Source: an uncultured Roseivirga sp.
GTDB taxonomy: Bacteria; Bacteroidota; Bacteroidia; Cytophagales; Cyclobacteriaceae
Assembly (NCBI GenBank): GCA_947493005.1
Contig: CANLOY010000002.1
Coordinates: 186,001 to 250,000, forward strand
DNA length: 64,000 nucleotides
Direction: 5' to 3'
A program made the position numbers and the translations under genes. The notes beneath the pieces are model-generated. The model worked only from the letters and a program-made list of their open reading frames with translations, was not told where the DNA came from and made no database searches. Each line of letters opens with the position of its first letter. Position 1 is the first letter of the stretch. Shown here one piece after another: positions 25,123-34,000 of the stretch.

Positions 25123-27327
25123 TTGGGTAAGTTTAATTTTAGTAGGCAACTAGATGCGATGGACTGCGGCCCTACATGCCTTAAAATGGTTGCCAGATAT
25201 TACGGAAAGACTTATAGCATACCCAAGCTAAGAGAGCTAAGTCATATTACCCGTGAAGGTGTATCCATGATGGGTATCAGCTATGCTGCCGAAGCCATAG
25301 GCATGCATACACAGGGGGTAAAACTCACTTATGAGCAATTAAGAAATGAAGCCACATTGCCCGTCATTGTTCATTGGGGGCAAAGCCATTTTGTTGTAGT
25401 TTATAAAGTAAAAAAAGGGCACAATGGTAAAGACAAAATTTATGTGGCAGACCCTGCTCATGGCTTGCTCAAATATAACAAAGAGCAATTCCTGAATAAG
25501 TGGCGGCAAGACAATACTAAAAATTCAAAAAGAGGTATTACATTACTTATTGAGCCTACTCCAGAGTTTTACCAGGAAAATCCAAACGAAGAAAGAAAGC
25601 TTAAGGCAGGTTACTTGCTAGGTTATCTACGTCCTCACAGAAAATACATTATACAATTGATGTTGGGTTTGCTGACGGGTAGTTTGATCAGTCTTATATT
25701 TCCTTACCTGACCCAATCTCTTGTAGATGTAGGAATCAATAACAAAGACATGGGCTTTGTGGTATTGATCCTCATTGCCCAATTGGTGCTTACCTTTGGT
25801 CAAACGGCTAATGGCCTAATAAGAAACTGGATATCTCTTCATGTAACCACCAGGGTAAGCATTTCGCTTATTGCAAATTTTTTAGCTAAACTCATGAGAC
25901 TACCCATCGCCTTTTTTGATGCCAAAATGATAGGTGACATCATGCAGCGAATCAGTGACCATAACAGGATACAATCGTTTCTGACTAAGTCATTGATAGA
26001 TATCATTTTTGCGGTTATTACCTTAGTACTCTACAGTTTTGTAATGGCCTCCTATAGCTACAGCATACTGGGAGTCTTCTACTTAGGCAGCCTACTCTAC
26101 ATTGGTTGGATATTGGTTTTTCTCAAGCGCAGAAGGGACCTAGATTACAAACGGTTTACTCAATCCTCAGAAAATCAAAATAACATTGTCCAATTAGTGA
26201 CTGGAATGCAAGAGATAAAACTCAACAACGCAGAAAAGAGAAAAAGGTGGGAATGGGAGCGCATACAGGCTAAACTTTTTAAGGTTAGCGTAGGAGGCCT
26301 AATCCTTAATCAGAATCAACAATTAGGATCTACTTTTATTGATCAAACCAAAAACATCTTTATTTCATTTCTCACCGTACAGGCCGTTATCAATGGAGAA
26401 ATGACGCTAGGTATGTTGGTTGCTGTCCAATACATTATTGGTCAGCTCAATGCGCCTATTCAACAATTTATCGGCTTCACGCAAGTAACCCAAGATGCCA
26501 AAATAAGCCTTGAGAGGCTAAGTGAAATACATGAAAAATCTGATGAGGAAAAACCCGAAGAACAAAAAATAAACACCATCCCTTCAGAAGCTCCCATTCA
26601 TATCAAGAATCTTACTTATCAGTATGAAGGTCCAGCTTCCGAAAAGGTATTGAACGATGTGTCCATAGATATTCCTGCCAATAAAATAACGGCAATAGTT
26701 GGTGCTAGTGGCAGCGGTAAAACAACCCTCATTAAATTGCTACTAGGTTTCTATCAACCTGTTAATGGAAGTATACAGTTGGGAAAATCCCCGCTTCAAA
26801 GGTTTAGCCCATCGAAATGGAGGAAAAACTGCGGTGTTGTTATGCAAGATGGGTTTATCTTTTCCGACAATATCATCAACAATGTCAGTATCATAGATGA
26901 CGTACCCAATATTGAAATGGTTGACAAGGCCGTGGAGGCAGCCAATATCAAAGAATTCATTGATTCTCTTCCTCTGGGTTACAATACTAAAATAGGTAAT
27001 GACGGAAAAGGTGTTAGTTCTGGCCAAAAGCAGCGCTTATTAATTGCCAGGGCTATTTATAAAGACCCTAAATATCTTTTCTTGGATGAGGCTACTAATT
27101 CATTGGATGCCAAGAATGAGCGGGTAATCATGGAGAATTTAAATCGGTTTTTTGAGGGGAAAACAGTTATTGTGGTTGCACACCGTCTAAGTACGGTAAA
27201 AAATGCGGATCAAATAGTCGTGCTAGACAAAGGTACAGTGGTAGAAGTTGGAACTCATGAAGAACTAGTGAGTACAAAAGGAGCATATTTTGATCTAGTA
27301 AGGAATCAACTTGAATTGGGTAATTAA
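25123..27327 (+). CDS. Peptidase-containing ABC transporter (C39 peptidase, TM, ATPase)
   Basis: 734 residues. The start is TTG: the next in-frame ATG (25159) would cut off the oxyanion Gln9 in SRQLDAMDCGPTCL, and an in-frame stop lies one codon upstream. The C39 domain (1-145) has Cys15, His89 (GQSHFVVVY) and Asp110 (VADPAHG), a full catalytic set. Six membrane helices span about 165-450. The ATPase has Walker A GASGSGKTT (about 527-535), signature VSSGQKQRL, Walker B YLFLDEATNSLD and the H-loop VAHRLST. Family role: cleaves the leader after GG and pumps the core across the inner membrane using ATP. Its cognate substrate is most likely the precursor at 23536-23757. The HlyD gene follows after 11 bp. 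Confidence 0.95.
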   Translation: MGKFNFSRQLDAMDCGPTCLKMVARYYGKTYSIPKLRELSHITREGVSMMGISYAAEAIGMHTQGVKLTYEQLRNEATLPVIVHWGQSHFVVVYKVKKGHNGKDKIYVADPAHGLLKYNKEQFLNKWRQDNTKNSKRGITLLIEPTPEFYQENPNEERKLKAGYLLGYLRPHRKYIIQLMLGLLTGSLISLIFPYLTQSLVDVGINNKDMGFVVLILIAQLVLTFGQTANGLIRNWISLHVTTRVSISLIANFLAKLMRLPIAFFDAKMIGDIMQRISDHNRIQSFLTKSLIDIIFAVITLVLYSFVMASYSYSILGVFYLGSLLYIGWILVFLKRRRDLDYKRFTQSSENQNNIVQLVTGMQEIKLNNAEKRKRWEWERIQAKLFKVSVGGLILNQNQQLGSTFIDQTKNIFISFLTVQAVINGEMTLGMLVAVQYIIGQLNAPIQQFIGFTQVTQDAKISLERLSEIHEKSDEEKPEEQKINTIPSEAPIHIKNLTYQYEGPASEKVLNDVSIDIPANKITAIVGASGSGKTTLIKLLLGFYQPVNGSIQLGKSPLQRFSPSKWRKNCGVVMQDGFIFSDNIINNVSIIDDVPNIEMVDKAVEAANIKEFIDSLPLGYNTKIGNDGKGVSSGQKQRLLIARAIYKDPKYLFLDEATNSLDAKNERVIMENLNRFFEGKTVIVVAHRLSTVKNADQIVVLDKGTVVEVGTHEELVSTKGAYFDLVRNQLELGN

Positions 27328-27338
27328 TTGTCTATGAG

Positions 27339-28601
27339 ATGCCTGAATTAGATTTTGAAGACCATAGTGAAGAAGTACAACAGATTTTGGGACAAATTCC
27401 TAAATGGATTATTCGCTGGGGAATAACTGTTTTATTCTTGATTATTGCAATGATTTTTATAGGGAGTAATTTCATCCCGTACCCTGTGAAAATTACGCTT
27501 CCTATCAAAATAACAACGCAGAATGCTCCAGCTCCTTTGGTTTCTCAAGGAACAAGTACGCGTATCTCAAAATGGCTAGTTCAAGATGGGCAGTTGGTTA
27601 AGAAAGGAGATGTACTTGCTTTTTGGGAATCTGAAGATAAATATGGCCACGTTCTTAAACTTCAAGAGTTACTAAAGAGAGCAAACTTAGAACCATTAAG
27701 CGATACTTTAACTTTGCCTTCATTTCTCTCAGCAATACGTAATTTGAATAGGTCCATTACAGGGTTGACGTCAGTTAGAAATTCAAAAAAACATCTTCAG
27801 GATATAAGAATTCTAGAGGTTAGCATCAATCAGGAGATCGGCTATTTAGAATTATTAAAAAAGCAAGAGTTGGTAAGGGAAAGAGAGTTTGAATTGCTAG
27901 AAAAAAAATTCAAGCAAGATTCTACCTTTTTCTATGCTGGAGACTACGGTATACTTCAACAAGACTTTAATCGTGAGTTATTACAGTTTCTGCAAAAAAA
28001 ATCATCGTTCATACAATACAAGGCATCTCTTCAACTTTTAGATCGATCGTTGATTACCATGAAAAACAACATTTTGGAAGTTAGACAACAAAGAAAGTCT
28101 GATTTGGAATTGGCAAAAGAAAAATTGGAGGAGTCCTTATTTTCTCTGAATAAAATGATTAGAGAATGGAAGCTCAAAAACCTCCTGATTGCACCAATTG
28201 AAGGAGAAATTGACAGGGCGTCATTCTGGAGTAAAAATCAATTGGTTCAGAAAGGTCAAGCTGTGGCAACTATACTTCCAAGAAATCCTAAAAGTATCAT
28301 TTGCAGAGCTTTTGCGAGTGTTGAGAATGTTGGCTTAATAAACAAGGGCCAAAAGGCACTTATAGAATTAGATGGGTTCAATCAGCAACAATTCGGAATA
28401 ATAGAAGGGCATGTTATTGATATTTCTACCATTCCATTTAATAATGAGTATATAGTGAGTATAGGTCTACCGAACCAAATGATAACAATGGATAATAAGC
28501 AAATTCCAATGATACACGAATTGACAGGAAAGGCTGAGGTCATAATTTCTGAATCAACCTTGTTTGAAAAGCTTATAGGCTTTAACAAGTCAATTCGATA
28601 A
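27339..28601 (+). CDS. HlyD family membrane fusion protein
   Basis: 420 residues. One membrane helix at about 26-46 (IIRWGITVLFLIIAMIFIG) follows a cytoplasmic N-terminus. A lipoyl/barrel half (LVSQGTSTRISKWLVQDGQLVKKGDVL), a long coiled-coil hairpin (about 145-270), and the returning lipoyl and beta-barrel parts (LIAPIEGEIDRASFW, ENVGLINKGQKALIELDGF) come next. It would link the ABC exporter to an outer-membrane TolC-type channel. No TolC gene is in the cassette, so a channel encoded elsewhere must be used. It is the last gene of the cassette and convergent with serine hydrolase B. Confidence 0.93.
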   Translation: MPELDFEDHSEEVQQILGQIPKWIIRWGITVLFLIIAMIFIGSNFIPYPVKITLPIKITTQNAPAPLVSQGTSTRISKWLVQDGQLVKKGDVLAFWESEDKYGHVLKLQELLKRANLEPLSDTLTLPSFLSAIRNLNRSITGLTSVRNSKKHLQDIRILEVSINQEIGYLELLKKQELVREREFELLEKKFKQDSTFFYAGDYGILQQDFNRELLQFLQKKSSFIQYKASLQLLDRSLITMKNNILEVRQQRKSDLELAKEKLEESLFSLNKMIREWKLKNLLIAPIEGEIDRASFWSKNQLVQKGQAVATILPRNPKSIICRAFASVENVGLINKGQKALIELDGFNQQQFGIIEGHVIDISTIPFNNEYIVSIGLPNQMITMDNKQIPMIHELTGKAEVIISESTLFEKLIGFNKSIR

Positions 28602-28717
28602 GCTATGCCCATTCTGTCTTTGGGTTTTGTTCAATAAAACCTACCTTAATTAAGAACTATAATTTGTGACACATTTCTAAATGGTCTTATGGTCTCTTCT
28701 CGCTCCTTTGTAAAAGG

Positions 28718-30130
28718 TTATTCAAACGCTTCAAACACATGATCCTCCATCCAACTAAGAATATCAAACATTTTACTGGACCCAAAATTTCCACCAGTGA
28801 ATACTACCACTAAATCCAGTTCTTTATTAACAACTATAAATTGCCCTCCATTTCCACTGGCGTAATAGCAATCATAAGACTTAGTCGAAGTACTAAAGCT
28901 CTTCAACCACCACTGATACCCATAGCTACCTGAAGAGTTAATATTTTGAAATCCAGGTTCAATGCTCTTAGCTATCCATTCTGGAGAAACAATCTGGTTT
29001 TCTTTCCATTTACCATCATAAAGATAGATATACCCAAGCTTTGCCATTTGTCTGGAAGTCATAGTGACTCCATTAGGATTATTGGTTGAAGTACCTTCTA
29101 CCAAGTCACTATAATACTGTTTGGTGAAATTCCTCAAGCTGGTATTCAAAGAGTTTGAAATTACATTAGCAAGCATTAATGAGGTTCCGGTACTATAGGC
29201 AAACCTACTCCCTGGTACATCCCTCATGGGAAGCCCAAGTACATAACGTACCCATTGATTGGCAGGCTTTGCATACATAGTACTGAGATTGTTTTTAGTA
29301 TGACCGAAGGGAAATGCCCACTCTTCCCAATCAAACCCAGCCGACATAGTCAATACATGATCCAGTGTAATATCCCCTTTCATATCTTCATTATTCAAAT
29401 CACTATCATTAGGAAAGAATGAAAAGAAAGGTACATCAACCCCATCAATCACACCTTTTTCAATGGCAATACCAACTAACATAGACCTGAAAGACTTACT
29501 GGCAGATTGAATCTCATGCAATGAAAACCTGTTCCAGTCTATCAAGACACCACTAGAATTGCTGCCAGAATAGTACTCCTCCAAAACAAGTTTTTTATTG
29601 TGCATTACCACAACGCTATGTACTTCTGGATAGAGCCCGGCTCTTAGCCTATCAATTCCATTAAATATCAATTCTTGTGAAGGTTTTCTTAGGAAATCGA
29701 GATTACCCACCTCCCAGCCATCCTGATCTTCTGGCGGTGTATTATACCTGTAGTTTGTACTCGCGTTAATTTCGAGGTTTACTAGAGAAGATTCTTTTAC
29801 ACTCACCCTCATCCTGTGAGTAAAATCCTCCCCTAACCTCCATGTAATATGTACAAGTCCATTATCATTAGTAACACGTTCCAGACTCTCAATACTTCCA
29901 TCGCCTTCATAGACAATTGCGTTCAATTCAACACCTTTCTGAATATCACCATGCTCATCAGTAACACGAATAATTATTGGTTCATTTAAAACACTGCTCT
30001 GAATCCCACTTTGATTGTTTCCTGAAACCACATTCAACTGGTAAACAATCTCTGCTTCTTCTGAACAGGCTACTCCAGCCACTACCAAAACCATTAAGGC
30101 AATTAGATTTCTTATCGATACCCTTATCAT
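28718..30130 (-). CDS. Lipoprotein serine hydrolase, class C beta-lactamase fold (paralog B)
   Basis: 470 residues, colinear over the full length with the protein encoded at 19982-21391: lipobox GVAC, Ig-like domain (EPIIIRVTDEHGDIQKGVEL), shared PEDQDGWEVGNLDFL, SxxK in IQSASKSFRSM, the Tyr motif near FAYSTGTSLML and YASGNGGQFIVV. It is a membrane-anchored serine hydrolase of unknown substrate. The two copies probably arose by tandem duplication; the peptide cassette now separates them. Differences concentrate in the Ig-like part and the TxxxTSR loop region, so some functional divergence is likely. Confidence 0.9.
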   Translation of the reverse strand: MIRVSIRNLIALMVLVVAGVACSEEAEIVYQLNVVSGNNQSGIQSSVLNEPIIIRVTDEHGDIQKGVELNAIVYEGDGSIESLERVTNDNGLVHITWRLGEDFTHRMRVSVKESSLVNLEINASTNYRYNTPPEDQDGWEVGNLDFLRKPSQELIFNGIDRLRAGLYPEVHSVVVMHNKKLVLEEYYSGSNSSGVLIDWNRFSLHEIQSASKSFRSMLVGIAIEKGVIDGVDVPFFSFFPNDSDLNNEDMKGDITLDHVLTMSAGFDWEEWAFPFGHTKNNLSTMYAKPANQWVRYVLGLPMRDVPGSRFAYSTGTSLMLANVISNSLNTSLRNFTKQYYSDLVEGTSTNNPNGVTMTSRQMAKLGYIYLYDGKWKENQIVSPEWIAKSIEPGFQNINSSGSYGYQWWLKSFSTSTKSYDCYYASGNGGQFIVVNKELDLVVVFTGGNFGSSKMFDILSWMEDHVFEAFE

Positions 30131-30349
30131 ATGTTATTTGAGTTTGATCATTCACATATATAACTGGCTATCAACCCAATAAAACATCACATAAAAGGGT
30201 GAATTTCAATAGAAATACAAGCGTAAACTCAATTGGATCAAGGTGCTTTCAATAGTTACGCTCATCATTAAAAGTAACCGCTTAGTACCTCGTTGATTAT
30301 AGTACATTTCAAATTCAGTATTATAGCCAGTGTATTTGTTCAGCATCTT

Positions 30350-31921
30350 ATGAATAACAAGAAAAGAAAGGCAACTCTGGAAGCATATTCTAAAATCAAA
30401 GAAGACACTTTTGATTTTGATCAAATAGCCAAGTACAAATCTCCTCCAAGCAAAGAACCTTTTAAAATATCATCAAGAACATTCCAGGACCTCGACTTCA
30501 ATGAGTTTTTCATGTTTCTGGACAGAACTTCATCCAAAGTTGGTCAACAGTATTTATATGAGCACTTTCAAATCATACCCAATAATGAGAAGTGCACTGT
30601 AGAACGTGAGAAAAGAATAGAAAACCTAAATGAAAACTCCAAGGTTAAAGAAGAATGTATCCTGGCACTCTCTAACCTTAGCCAACGCGAAGCACTCTAT
30701 TTAACTTCACTCTTTCAGGAAAAATACCTGACAAAGCCAAAATGGTTTTTAGCCATACAGCTCTCTGCAGTTTTGAGCATTGTTACCTTCATAGCAGCGT
30801 TCTTTGTTCCCGCACTATGGATCGCCATGGTGTTCATATTAATCATCAATTTCATAATACATTATTGGAACAAAAGAAACCTCTATGAATATGGAGCATC
30901 ACTGCCACAATTATCCATACTTGTTCAGAGCTGTAAAAAAATTTCCAGTTTATTAAAAGACGGGAATGCTGGTCTGCACAAGTCCATATTACGACTTACC
31001 AAGCTGAACCGGGTTCTCTCCGTTTTCAAACTCGAAGCAAGTATTAAATCTGACGCTAGTGAAATAGCAGAATACATATTGGAAATGCTCAAAGCACTGT
31101 TTTTAATCGAACCAATATTGCTTTTCTATGCGCTTCGTAAATTAGAAGATAGCAAAGAGCACATTCGTACACTCTTTGAATACATTGGCAAAATAGACAT
31201 GTGTCTATCCATAGATGCACTCAGGAAGACTTCAAATTTAAATTGCCGCCCAATCATTCTCAGTGAAAGAGAAACAATGGTGATTGAAGAAGTCTATCAT
31301 CCACTTCTATCCAACCCAGTTAATAACTCTGTCGATCTAAAAAACAAATCTGTTTTACTTACAGGATCAAATATGTCTGGGAAAACTACATTCATCCGAA
31401 CTGTGGGCATCAATGCTATTCTTGGACAAAGTATGAATATATGTTTTGCCAAAAGCTTCCAAATGCCAAGAATAAATGTCCATTCAACCATAAGAATCAC
31501 TGACGACCTCATGGATGACAAGAGTTATTACTTTCAGGAGGTCCTGGAGATTAAAACACTCTTAGAAGCAAGTGAAAGCACCAAACCTAATCTTTTTCTG
31601 TTAGATGAGCTTTTTAAAGGCACAAACACATTAGAAAGAATTGCATCGGGGAAAGCTGTCTTAAGTCATTTAACACAAAAACGGAATATAGTATTTATAG
31701 CTACTCACGACTTAGAACTCACGACTTACCTGAGTCAGGAATATAAACTCTACCATTTCTCGGAAGATGTAGAAGGTGAATCTATACAGTTCGACTATAA
31801 ACTAAAACAAGGGAATCTTAACAAAACCAATGCAATCAGGATATTGGAAGTTAATGGCTATCCCTCTCAAGTAATAAAAGAAGCCAGAAACATGGTAAAC
31901 AGGCTCCAATCGCAATCTTGA
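30350..31921 (+). CDS. MutS-related ATPase with membrane segments
   Basis: About 523 residues from the ATG at 30350 (MNNKKRKATLEAYSK); the open frame extends upstream to 30293 but without family resemblance. Two membrane helices lie at about 133-175 (LAIQLSAVLSIVTFIAAFF, IAMVFILIINFIIHYW). A MutS core/lever-like helical region follows, then the MutS-type ATPase: Walker A GSNMSGKTTF, Walker B FLLDELFKGTNT, and the ATHDLEL switch. The mismatch-recognition N-terminal domains of MutS are missing. This membrane-attached MutS-like family is widespread in Bacteroidota; its role is not established and mismatch repair is unlikely. Confidence 0.88.
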   Translation: MNNKKRKATLEAYSKIKEDTFDFDQIAKYKSPPSKEPFKISSRTFQDLDFNEFFMFLDRTSSKVGQQYLYEHFQIIPNNEKCTVEREKRIENLNENSKVKEECILALSNLSQREALYLTSLFQEKYLTKPKWFLAIQLSAVLSIVTFIAAFFVPALWIAMVFILIINFIIHYWNKRNLYEYGASLPQLSILVQSCKKISSLLKDGNAGLHKSILRLTKLNRVLSVFKLEASIKSDASEIAEYILEMLKALFLIEPILLFYALRKLEDSKEHIRTLFEYIGKIDMCLSIDALRKTSNLNCRPIILSERETMVIEEVYHPLLSNPVNNSVDLKNKSVLLTGSNMSGKTTFIRTVGINAILGQSMNICFAKSFQMPRINVHSTIRITDDLMDDKSYYFQEVLEIKTLLEASESTKPNLFLLDELFKGTNTLERIASGKAVLSHLTQKRNIVFIATHDLELTTYLSQEYKLYHFSEDVEGESIQFDYKLKQGNLNKTNAIRILEVNGYPSQVIKEARNMVNRLQSQS

Positions 31922-32000
31922 ATACATCACTTTAGTTTTTCTTAACTTCCTTCAAACTTTTTTATCTCCGCCTACATCATAAAGTCGGAACAAAAAACCA

Positions 32001-32621
32001 ATGAAGGAAATCAACCTGATGCCACAAACCAGTTTTTTAGTCAGTGCTGCTAAGTCAGGTGATGTTATTGCTATCAACCAATTGGTTAAACTATGGCAAA
32101 AACGGATCTACAACTTTGCTTATAAGTACTTCAATGATTACGACCTGGCAATGGAGGTAACTCAGAAGACTTTCATTTCGATGAATAAGAACCTGAAGAG
32201 TCTGAAAGAGGAAAGTAGCTTTAAATCCTGGATTTATAGAATTGCCGCCAATTACTGTCATGAAGAAATCAGGAAGCAACAAAAAAGATGGGTCTTTCCT
32301 TTCATGAAAATTCAGGCCAAAGATGAAGCTGCAAGTATTGAAAACTCTGTAAGTGCCACAAGACATGAAAATCCTGAAAAGGTATATGGCAACGAAGAGT
32401 TGAAATCATTGCTAAAAAAGGCACTAGCCAGTTTACCGGAAGAACAAAGGATAGTAGTGATTATGAAAGAATATGAGGGGCTGAAAATCAGAGAAATCGC
32501 TGAGATCATTGATATCTCAGAAAATACAGTAAAGTCCAGGCTTTACTATGCATTGGGTAGTCTTAAAAAACTACTCGATCAATGGAATATCAACAGAGAA
32601 ACGGTGCATTATGAAATATAA
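32001..32621 (+). CDS. ECF-type RNA polymerase sigma factor
   Basis: 206 residues. Region 2 (QKRIYNFAYKYFNDYDLAME, then VTQKTFISMNKNL) and region 4 (LASLPEEQRIVVIMKEYEGL, then IREIAEIIDISENTVKSRLY) are both clear and joined by a linker. ECF sigma factors direct RNA polymerase to a small regulon, usually including their own operon, and are held by a membrane anti-sigma factor. The next gene overlaps its last 11 bases and encodes a one-helix membrane protein with an anti-sigma-like N-terminus. An internal Met at residue 7 is an alternative start. Confidence 0.95.
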   Translation: MKEINLMPQTSFLVSAAKSGDVIAINQLVKLWQKRIYNFAYKYFNDYDLAMEVTQKTFISMNKNLKSLKEESSFKSWIYRIAANYCHEEIRKQQKRWVFPFMKIQAKDEAASIENSVSATRHENPEKVYGNEELKSLLKKALASLPEEQRIVVIMKEYEGLKIREIAEIIDISENTVKSRLYYALGSLKKLLDQWNINRETVHYEI

Positions 32622-33387
32622 ACCAACCGAAGAAATCTTAATGGCTTACTTATATGGTGAGCTTGATCATGAAGAGTCCGTTTGGGTAGAAGCCTACTTA
32701 AAGGATAATCCCGAGGAGAAAGTCAGGCTAGAAGGTTTAAGCGACACACGAATGATTTTCAATCAACTGGAAGACGAAGAACTTCCTGAGCAATTAGCCT
32801 TTATTAATCCGGCAAAGAACGAAGAATGGTTATACTGGAGAAAGTATGTTGCCGTAGCTGCTACACTCTTACTTCTAATGACTTTTGGCTGGCTTTCTGG
32901 TTTCAAAATCAATTATGGAGAAGAAGGTCTTTATCTGGGGTATGGAGAAATTCAGAAAGGCTTAAGTGAGCAGGATGTAGCAAATATGATTAATGACAAC
33001 AACCTCTCTATTTCCAACTATATGGAGGAAAGCCTCAGGGCCAATCAGGATAGTCTACAATTAAGAATGGAGACCTATCAGGCTAATAACAGTAATGAAG
33101 CTGCTATCAAAAAAATATTCGATAGAGAAAAAGATGCGCTTATCACACAAATGGCTGGGTTAAATGACAAGCTGAGTGGTGATTACAGAGAAATTTTAAG
33201 ACAACTTATTGTAAACTTTTCAAACAATATTGAGACGCAGCGCATCGAAGATTTAAGAGGTATTCAAGCTGCCTTTACTGAATTAGAAGATGCAACAATT
33301 GGAAAGCAATTCGATTTAGAAAATGCATTAGCAAACCTGGAAGAAAAAGTTAATACAGTTATCGCAAACAATTCAAACAACAAGTAA
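32611..33387 (+). CDS. Probable membrane anti-sigma factor
   Basis: About 258 residues from the ATG at 32611, which overlaps the sigma stop; an open extension to 32548 is inside the sigma gene and unlikely. The N-terminus (MKYKPTEEILMAYLYGELDH, EESVWVEAYLKDNPE) looks like a Bacteroidota zf-HC2-less anti-sigma domain. One membrane helix (about 75-96, YVAVAATLLLLMTFGWLSGF) follows. The periplasmic part (about 100-258) is predicted helical and coiled, rich in Glu/Asn, without known motifs. Translational coupling to the sigma gene supports the role. The downstream two secreted proteins may be the sensed or protected components. Confidence 0.8.
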   Translation: MKYKPTEEILMAYLYGELDHEESVWVEAYLKDNPEEKVRLEGLSDTRMIFNQLEDEELPEQLAFINPAKNEEWLYWRKYVAVAATLLLLMTFGWLSGFKINYGEEGLYLGYGEIQKGLSEQDVANMINDNNLSISNYMEESLRANQDSLQLRMETYQANNSNEAAIKKIFDREKDALITQMAGLNDKLSGDYREILRQLIVNFSNNIETQRIEDLRGIQAAFTELEDATIGKQFDLENALANLEEKVNTVIANNSNNK

Positions 33388-33388
33388 A

Positions 33389-33985
33389 ATGATCAAAAAC
33401 TCAAAATATCTTTTACTTCTGATTTCCCTGCTGTGTTGGAATAGTATAGTTGGTCAATCCTTCAACGCAGTCAATCGCGACATGGAAATTACCAGAGTAA
33501 CGCTTGAAAACTTTTTGAAAAAATGGGACGGAGCTCCATTGCTCAATAAAATATCCAATACAGAAGTGGAGCATAAAAAAGGTTCAGGGGTCAAGTTCAA
33601 GGTTGAAGCTCCCCATGCAAATATTCTTATGAATACTCAAGGTGGAATGTTCATAAATGGAGATGCGCAGATAATGGACACTTTCTATACCAATGAAATT
33701 ATTTCCCTACAACAAGAAAGGCTAGTAGCATGCATAAAGAAATTCATCAGTGATTTTTATACCTATATGCCACAACTCAGTAGTGATGAAAACTTCGAGA
33801 TAGTGTTTGAGGTAAAAGACGCTAAAGTCAAAAGAGATGGTAAAGTAATGCCTCCTACTCCAAAAGCAGACACACGACAGTATCAGCTAACTGCGAGATG
33901 GAAAATGACAGATTTGAAAGATTTGAAAGATGGCAAGCTGAATGCAAGCCAGTTTACAGAAAGAATAACAATAGAAAAAGAATAA
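33389..33985 (+). CDS. Secreted protein of unknown family in the sigma operon
   Basis: 198 residues with a signal peptide (MIKNSKYLLLLISLLCWNS, cleavage near VGQS). No known domain is recognised. The body shows a module also present twice in the next protein: an N-terminal RDMEITRVTLENFLKKW-type helix, a stretch like GSGVKFKVEAPHANILMN, then a helix with IKKFISDFYTYM before a strand NFEIVFEVKDAKV and a C-terminal NASQFTERITI. It begins one base after the anti-sigma stop and ends 15 bp before the next gene, so it is part of a four-gene operon. Function unknown. Confidence 0.75.
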   Translation: MIKNSKYLLLLISLLCWNSIVGQSFNAVNRDMEITRVTLENFLKKWDGAPLLNKISNTEVEHKKGSGVKFKVEAPHANILMNTQGGMFINGDAQIMDTFYTNEIISLQQERLVACIKKFISDFYTYMPQLSSDENFEIVFEVKDAKVKRDGKVMPPTPKADTRQYQLTARWKMTDLKDLKDGKLNASQFTERITIEKE

Positions 33986-34000
33986 TAAAGTATCTGAATT

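Noticed and set aside
28623-28641. Terminator after the HlyD gene (GGTTTT/AAAACC)
   Set aside because: Only six weak pairs and no U-tract; not distinguishable from chance in AT-rich DNA.
32548-32610. Extended start of the anti-sigma gene
   Set aside because: The extension lies wholly within the sigma coding region and does not resemble the conserved N-terminus, which begins at 32611.
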